From Nocardioides astragali (GTDB lineage Bacteria; Actinomycetota; Actinomycetes; Propionibacteriales; Nocardioidaceae): 64,000 bases of DNA. The stretch is from the NCBI RefSeq assembly GCF_024436375.1, contig NZ_JAFMZM010000001.1, positions 372,001 through 436,000 on the forward strand. Reading direction: 5' to 3'. The notes beneath the pieces were generated by a model, which made no database searches, had not been told where the DNA came from, and worked only from the letters and a program-made list of their open reading frames with translations. A program made the position numbers and the translations under genes. Positions 59,928-64,000 of the stretch are shown here, in pieces (the first letter of the stretch is position 1; each line of letters starts with the position of its first letter).

Positions 59928-60548
59928 TCAGGTGCCGCGCTGCCCGCGCCGGCTCGGGATGGCGGTGACACCTTCGGGGACGGGCGGTAGGCCGACGGCG
60001 GTGCACATGAGCTCGCCCCAGGCCTCGACGTGCGGCGTCATGTCGAGCGCGCCGTCCTCGTCGACGGCGGGGGTCCACGACGCCCGGATCTCGACCTGGG
60101 CGGTGCCGGCCTCGTCGGCCATCCCGCCGAAGCTCTCGGTGGTGACGCAGGTGACCGTCCCCGACGCCGCGTGGTAGCCGGCGCCGTGGGCCTCCAGTGC
60201 CTCGGTCAGCCAGGACCAGCCGACCGCAGCCAGCATCGGGTCGGCGCCGAGCTCGGGGTCGATGTCGGCGCGGGCGTAGGCGACGCAGCGGAAGGTGCCG
60301 TCCCACGCGTCGTTGCCGGCCGGGTCGTGCAGCAGGATCAGGCGGCCGGTGCCGAGGTCCTCGTCGTCCACCGTGACGTCGCCACTCAGGGCCGACGACC
60401 ACGGTGCGATGCGCTGGGGTGCCGGCATCTCCTCGCAGAACACCTCGGGGCGCAGAGCCGCCTGACGCATCGACTCCACAGCCGCGCGGAACTCCGCGGG
60501 CCCAGCCGCGGCAGCACTGCCCGGGTGGGTCTCGTGACGGGCCACCAT
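59928..60548 (-). CDS. DUF3000 domain protein
   Basis: 206-residue actinobacterial protein of the DUF3000 family: FRAAVESMRQAALRPEVFCEEMPAPQRIAPWSSAL near the start, DEDLGTGRLILLHDPAGNDAWDGTFRCVAYARADID, GWSWLTEALEAHGAGYHAASGTVTCVTTESFGG, and ELMCTAVGLPPVPEGVTAIPSRRG at the end. Conserved in hemE-rnd neighbourhoods; function not established. TACTCT (60555-60560) lies six bases before the ATG, so the longer open frame to 61670 (a shadow of hemE) is rejected. Divergent from hemE across 72 bp. Confidence 0.88.
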   Translation of the reverse strand: MVARHETHPGSAAAAGPAEFRAAVESMRQAALRPEVFCEEMPAPQRIAPWSSALSGDVTVDDEDLGTGRLILLHDPAGNDAWDGTFRCVAYARADIDPELGADPMLAAVGWSWLTEALEAHGAGYHAASGTVTCVTTESFGGMADEAGTAQVEIRASWTPAVDEDGALDMTPHVEAWGELMCTAVGLPPVPEGVTAIPSRRGQRGT

Positions 60549-60554
60549 TCGTCC

Positions 60555-60560
60555 AGAGTA
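60555..60560 (-). promoter_or_regulatory. -10 box 6 bases before DUF3000 ATG
   Basis: TACTCT on the minus strand followed by GGACGA and the ATG at 60548; the same box precedes the glycosidase gene. Confidence 0.45.
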
Positions 60561-60620
60561 GGCCAGTCGTGCGCACTCCCGATGCGCCGCCACGCCGCCT
60601 GACCTGCGAAGATTCGCATC

Positions 60621-61685
60621 GTGACCGACGCCGACAGCACCGCGCGCTCCGGGGCCCACCCGGGACTCGCCGAGAGCCCGTTCCTGAAGGCCGCGCGCGG
60701 CGAGGAGCCGGCCCACACGCCGGTGTGGTTCATGCGCCAGGCGGGTCGTTCGCTGCCGGAGTACCTCGCGGTGCGTGAGGGCATCGGCATGCTCGAGTCC
60801 TGCATGGACGCCGACCTCGTCACCGAGATCACGCTCCAGCCCGTACGCCGCTACGGCGTGGACGCGGCCATCTTCTTCTCCGACATCGTGCTGCCGCTCA
60901 AGGCCGTGGGCGTCGACCTCGACATCGTGCCGGGGGTCGGGCCGGTCGTCGCCTCGCCAGTGCGCACGCTGGCCGACGTCGAGGCGATCCCCGACCTCAC
61001 GCCCGCGCACGTGCCCTACATCTCCCGCGCCGTGCGCCAGCTCGCCGCCGAGCTCGGCGCGACGCCGCTCATCGGCTTCGCGGGTGCCCCCTTCACCGTG
61101 GCGTCCTACCTGGTCGAGGGCGGGCCCTCCAAGGAGCACGCGAAGACCAAGGCGATGATGTTCGGCGCCCCTGAGCTGTGGGACGCGCTGATGCGCAAGA
61201 TCGCCGGCATCGCGGCCGCCTACCTGCGCATCCAGGTCGAGGCGGGTGCCTCGGCCGTGCAGCTCTTCGACTCCTGGGCGGGGGCGCTCACCCCGGCCGA
61301 CTACCGCGACTCGGTCATGCCGCACTCCCAGCGGGTGCTGGCGGCCGCCGGCGAGCTCGGCGTGCCGCGCATCCACTTCGGCGTCGGCACCGCCAACCTC
61401 CTCGGCCTGATGGGCGAGGCGGGCGCCGACGTGGTGGGCGTCGACTGGCGTACGCCGCTGGAGCACGCCATCCCGCTGGTGGGTGGCCGCGCCGTGCAGG
61501 GCAACCTCGACCCGACGCTGGTGTTCGCGCCCACCGAGGTGATGACCGCCCGGGCCGCCGAGATCATCGATGCCGGCCGGGCCGCCAACGGGCACATCTT
61601 CAACCTCGGCCACGGGGTCATCCCGTCGACCAACCCCGATCAGCTCACGGCGCTGACCGAGTTCGTGCACGGCTACCAGCCCTGA
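60621..61685 (+). CDS. hemE: Uroporphyrinogen decarboxylase HemE
   Basis: 354-residue enzyme that decarboxylates the four acetate chains of uroporphyrinogen III to coproporphyrinogen III in haem synthesis. Signature blocks: [14 protein letters not shown] (the family's R-Q-A-G-R), [54 protein letters not shown] and [12 protein letters not shown], closing with [16 protein letters not shown]. The GTG lies six bases after AAGATT. hemG begins at 63823, with two unrelated genes between, a standard actinobacterial haem neighbourhood. Confidence 0.95.
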   Translation: MTDADSTARSGAHPGLAESPFLKAARGEEPAHTPVWFMRQAGRSLPEYLAVREGIGMLESCMDADLVTEITLQPVRRYGVDAAIFFSDIVLPLKAVGVDLDIVPGVGPVVASPVRTLADVEAIPDLTPAHVPYISRAVRQLAAELGATPLIGFAGAPFTVASYLVEGGPSKEHAKTKAMMFGAPELWDALMRKIAGIAAAYLRIQVEAGASAVQLFDSWAGALTPADYRDSVMPHSQRVLAAAGELGVPRIHFGVGTANLLGLMGEAGADVVGVDWRTPLEHAIPLVGGRAVQGNLDPTLVFAPTEVMTARAAEIIDAGRAANGHIFNLGHGVIPSTNPDQLTALTEFVHGYQP

Positions 61686-61728
61686 TCGGCGTCACCGGCG
61701 TCAGGTCGGGTGCGGCGGCGCGCACGCG

Positions 61729-61813
61729 GTAGACACGCGGACATTGCTCCAGCTCCGGGCGTGGTGGCACGCTCGTCCCGAGGCGGGCGACGGACCAATG
61801 TCCGCGTGTCTAC
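61729..61813. repeat. 85-bp element with perfect 18-bp inverted ends
   Basis: GTAGACACGCGGACATTG (61729-61746) and CAATGTCCGCGTGTCTAC (61796-61813) are exact reverse complements, around a 49-bp GC-rich centre that has shorter self-complementary parts. The right end reaches four bases into the 3' end of the DUF4349 gene (61810). It may be a terminator of hemE, a palindromic interspersed element, or a MITE-like relic. Confidence 0.65.
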
Positions 61814-62784
61814 GCGGCCGGGGTCGGTGCGTCGGTCGTCCGGCGGCGGCGTACGACCAGCCAGATCGGCAGGCCGACCACGAGGGCGAGCACGGCGAAG
61901 GGGAGCAGGGCGCCGAGGATGGTGGCGACCGTCACGAGGATGGCACCCAGGGCGTTCGTCCCGCCCTTGAGCCCCGCCACGAACCCGGCGGGCTTCTCCT
62001 CGGTCTCCTCCTCCTCAACCTCCCCGTGGTGGGTGGAGATGTCGACCGTGATGGTCGACAGCGAGGTCTGGTCCTCCAGCCACGCCTGCTGCGACTTCAG
62101 CGAGTCGAGCTCGGCCTGACGGCTGGTCAGCTGGGACTCGATCCAGATGACGTCCTTGAGGCTGTCCGCCTCCGCGAGCAGCAGCTCCACCCGCTCGAGG
62201 CTGGCCTCCTGGGCGCGGACCCGTGCCCTGGTGTCGATGACCTGCGTAGTGACGTCCTCCGAGCCTCGGGTGGACGAGCGGAGCAAGGCCGCTCCCTCCA
62301 GTGCCTCCATCGAGGCGCTGAACTTCGAGCTCGGCACCCGGATCACCATGCGTGCGTACGTCGTGATGCCGTCGTCGTTGGTCTCGGTGTTCTCCTCGGC
62401 CACGTCGCCGCCTTGCGCGTCCACTATCCGCTGGACCTCGCGCCGGGCCGCACCGACGTCCTTGCTGACCAGCGAGATCGCACCGGTCGCGATGATCGAG
62501 CGTTCCGTATCCGGGGTCGCAGCCGAGTCGGACCCCGGTCCGGCTCCTGACTCCGAGCCGGTGTCGGATCCGGAGTCGGACGTGGAGGCACCGCCGTCGT
62601 CGTCACTGACCTCGTTGCCCGAGGCGACCTCCGGTGCCTCGGCCGCCCCGGAAGCGCGGTCGTCCTGGGACGCGACCGCGGAGCTGTCACCGCCCCCGTC
62701 GGCGTCGTTGGCGGAGCAGGCGGCCATCAGCGCCGTCATGGTGATCGCGGTGAGGATTCCTGCGGCGCGGATGCGAGTCGTCAT
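61810..62784 (-). CDS. DUF4349 lipoprotein
   Basis: 324-residue membrane lipoprotein. Signal and lipobox MAAC near residue 23 (LMAACSAND), a long Ser/Asp/Gly-rich linker to ~95, a DUF4349 domain (~96-285) with RSIIATGAISLVSKDVGAARREVQRIVDAQGGD, ETNDDGITTYARMVIRVPSSKF and a coiled coil (VRAQEASLERVELLLAEADSLKDV, SRQAELDSLKSQQAWLED), then a C-terminal transmembrane segment (ILVTVATILGALLPFAVLALVVGLP). Role unknown; probably a cell-envelope protein. Its stop lies in the 85-bp inverted repeat. Confidence 0.82.
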   Translation of the reverse strand: MTTRIRAAGILTAITMTALMAACSANDADGGGDSSAVASQDDRASGAAEAPEVASGNEVSDDDGGASTSDSGSDTGSESGAGPGSDSAATPDTERSIIATGAISLVSKDVGAARREVQRIVDAQGGDVAEENTETNDDGITTYARMVIRVPSSKFSASMEALEGAALLRSSTRGSEDVTTQVIDTRARVRAQEASLERVELLLAEADSLKDVIWIESQLTSRQAELDSLKSQQAWLEDQTSLSTITVDISTHHGEVEEEETEEKPAGFVAGLKGGTNALGAILVTVATILGALLPFAVLALVVGLPIWLVVRRRRTTDAPTPAA

Positions 62785-62841
62785 GGATGTCGGACGTGGA
62801 CCCCGTCGACGTCGGTTCCGGCCGTGACGGAACTGTGACCC

Positions 62842-63771
62842 TCAGTCCTTCCGGGTGGGCCGGACGACGGGCTTCTCGGCCGCGGCCACCTTCTTGGCGG
62901 TCTTCTTCGCTGGGCGCGTCGCGGTCTCGGCCTTCGCGGGGGCCTTCGCCGTGGTCTGCGGGGTGGTCTTCGCCGTGGTCTTCGTGCTGGTCTTCGTGCT
63001 GGTCTTCGTCGGCGCCGTCCCCTTCAGCCGCACGCGCATCCCGTTGCCCGAACCGGAGGTCTCGAGGTAGGGCTGGGCCGCCACCAAGGTGCTGAGCCGC
63101 GCCCCGCTGCCGCCGAACGTACGCGCGTCGAAGGACGGGTGGGTCCGGTTGATCTGGTTGCCGAGGGCCCCCAGGCTGGCCCAGCCCTCGTCGTCGGACA
63201 CGGCGTTGAGGGCGCGGGTCAACGCGCTCTGGAGGTTGATCGTCGGCGCGGGTGCGGCCCCGGACTCGTCGTCGGTCTCATCGTCGGGCTCTGCGGTGGC
63301 CGGCTCGTCGGCGTCTGACCGCTTGTCGTCCTGGACCACCTCGAGGTCGATGAACTTGTCGCACGCGTTCTTGAGCGCGTCCGGGGCCTTGTTCTCGCCG
63401 AGGACGTAGACGATCTTCCCCGACTCGCGCAGCCGGTGGGCGAGGCTGGTGAAGTCGCTGTCGCTGGTGACCAGCGCAAACGCCTCCACGTTGTCGTCGT
63501 AGAGCAGGTCCATGGCGTCGATGACCAAGGCCAGGTCGGTGGAGTTCTTGCTCTTGGTGAACGCGTTCTGGTGCATCGCCCGCAGGCCCAGGCTGTTGAG
63601 CTTGCGCGCCCACTGCGTCAGGTGGGGGTTGGTCCAGTCGCCGTAGACCCGCTTGATCGTCGGCTTGCCGTACTTCGCGACCTCGCTCAGCACCTCGTCC
63701 GCGTAGGCGGGCCTGGTGTTGTCGCCGTCGATCATCACGGCGATCCGGTCGGCCTGCCCACTGGTCTCCAT
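62842..63771 (-). CDS. NYN-domain RNase-like protein with OST-HTH/LOTUS domain
   Basis: 309-residue protein. Residues ~8-150 are a NYN (PIN-like) nuclease domain: AVMIDGDNTRPAY with the first Asp, ALVIDAMDLLYDDNVEAFALVTSDSDFTSLAHRL with the DSDF acidic pair, and KIVYVLGENKAPDALKNACDKFIDLE. The middle (~160-230) is an OST-HTH/LOTUS-like fold (LQSALTRALNAVSDDEGWASLGALGNQINRTHPSF). The C-terminus is a Lys/Thr/Ala-rich repetitive tail, likely nucleic-acid binding. It could cleave or bind RNA. TAGGCT is seven bases before the ATG. Confidence 0.83.
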   Translation of the reverse strand: METSGQADRIAVMIDGDNTRPAYADEVLSEVAKYGKPTIKRVYGDWTNPHLTQWARKLNSLGLRAMHQNAFTKSKNSTDLALVIDAMDLLYDDNVEAFALVTSDSDFTSLAHRLRESGKIVYVLGENKAPDALKNACDKFIDLEVVQDDKRSDADEPATAEPDDETDDESGAAPAPTINLQSALTRALNAVSDDEGWASLGALGNQINRTHPSFDARTFGGSGARLSTLVAAQPYLETSGSGNGMRVRLKGTAPTKTSTKTSTKTTAKTTPQTTAKAPAKAETATRPAKKTAKKVAAAEKPVVRPTRKD

Positions 63772-63822
63772 GCCGAGCAGCCTAGGGCGGTCCGGGGCGT
63801 GGGGGTCTGGCAGGCTGGCGGC

Positions 63823-64000
63823 GTGGCGTGGGACGTGGTGGTCGTGGGTGGCGGTGTGGCCGGCCTGGTCGCGGCCCGCGACCTCGCCGCGACCGGCCGC
63901 GACGTGCTGGTGCTGGAGGGTTCTCCCCGGATCGGCGGCAAGCTGCGCAGCGCGGAGGTCGCGGGGCTGACCGTCGACGTCGGCGCTGAGGCGATGCTCG
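63823..64000 (+). CDS. hemG: Protoporphyrinogen/coproporphyrinogen oxidase HemG (HemY), 5' part
   Basis: First ~59 residues of an FAD-dependent porphyrinogen oxidase; the rest lies beyond the right edge. The FAD motif VVVVGGGVAGLVAARDLA (residues 5-22) is followed by the VLVLEGSPRIGGKLRSAEV segment and TVDVGAEAML, the family's GADAF-like Gly. Together with hemE upstream this is the terminal haem-synthesis step. CAGGCT lies six bases before the GTG 63823. Divergent from the NYN gene. Confidence 0.85.
   Translation, partial: MAWDVVVVGGGVAGLVAARDLAATGRDVLVLEGSPRIGGKLRSAEVAGLTVDVGAEAML

Noticed and set aside
59928..61670. 580-codon minus-strand frame across hemE
   Set aside because: Only the last ~206 residues match DUF3000 and a -10 box supports ATG 60548; the rest is a shadow of hemE.

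Overview
The window is about 64 kb of very GC-rich DNA with dense, short-spaced genes, NGG/GTG starts and many promoters placed directly on the start codon. Together with a conservon (cvn) operon, a 13E12/DUF222 HNH gene behind a mycobacterial-type SOS box, a DinB/DUF664 protein of the mycothiol-transferase type, DUF3000 and the RNase D - DUF3000 - hemE - hemG order, this points to a chromosome segment of an actinobacterium, most likely Nocardioidaceae (Nocardioides-like). No tRNA, rRNA, CRISPR array, transposase or integrase gene was seen.

Layout. 0-12.4 kb: a cut-off membrane protein, a YwaF-type membrane protein, a three-gene ABC-2 exporter, a Tat-exported PhoX-like phosphatase, a large secreted M14 carboxypeptidase, then small proteins, a DinB-like protein and a MOSC protein. 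12.4-21 kb: an accessory-looking stretch bounded by two paralogous secreted matrixin-like proteases. It holds the SOS-boxed HNH gene, and a minus-strand polymorphic-toxin operon (two WXG100-like proteins, a toxin with an RNase A-like CdiA-CT tip, a CdiI-like immunity protein and two related DUF7674-like proteins). 21-29 kb: gluconate permease and kinase, a fused flavin reductase-methyltransferase opposite an XRE-cupin regulator with a clear palindromic operator, an acyl-ACP desaturase, a flavin-reductase-like protein and a secreted endonuclease I. 29-35 kb: cvnABCD plus a solute-binding lipoprotein, ended by a strong terminator.

35-45 kb: Ca2+/H+ antiporter, RelA/SpoT-domain protein, a lipoprotein, a phosphodiester glycosidase, an orphan beta-class DNA methyltransferase, a wax-ester/triacylglycerol synthase, a glutamate-cysteine-ligase-like enzyme and a ThrE-type exporter. 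45-52 kb: an acetyltransferase gene flanked by two inverted sets of 32-bp-period repeats, a two-component system, a secreted protein, and an ECF42-type sigma factor with its DGPF/YCII partner. 52-64 kb: HrpA helicase, a helical protein, a candidate structured RNA, a PemK-like protein, a sugar-type solute-binding lipoprotein, RNase D, DUF3000, hemE, an 85-bp inverted repeat, DUF4349 and NYN/LOTUS proteins, and the start of hemG.

The features most worth a second look are the toxin/immunity operon with its duplicated 3' end, the inverted 32-bp arrays round the acetyltransferase gene, the reductase-methyltransferase fusion with its operator, the possible structured RNA at 56.5 kb, and the systematic TANNNT-N6/7-RTG arrangement that implies leaderless mRNAs for many genes here. 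Functions are read from sequence motifs and remembered family features only; no database search was run.
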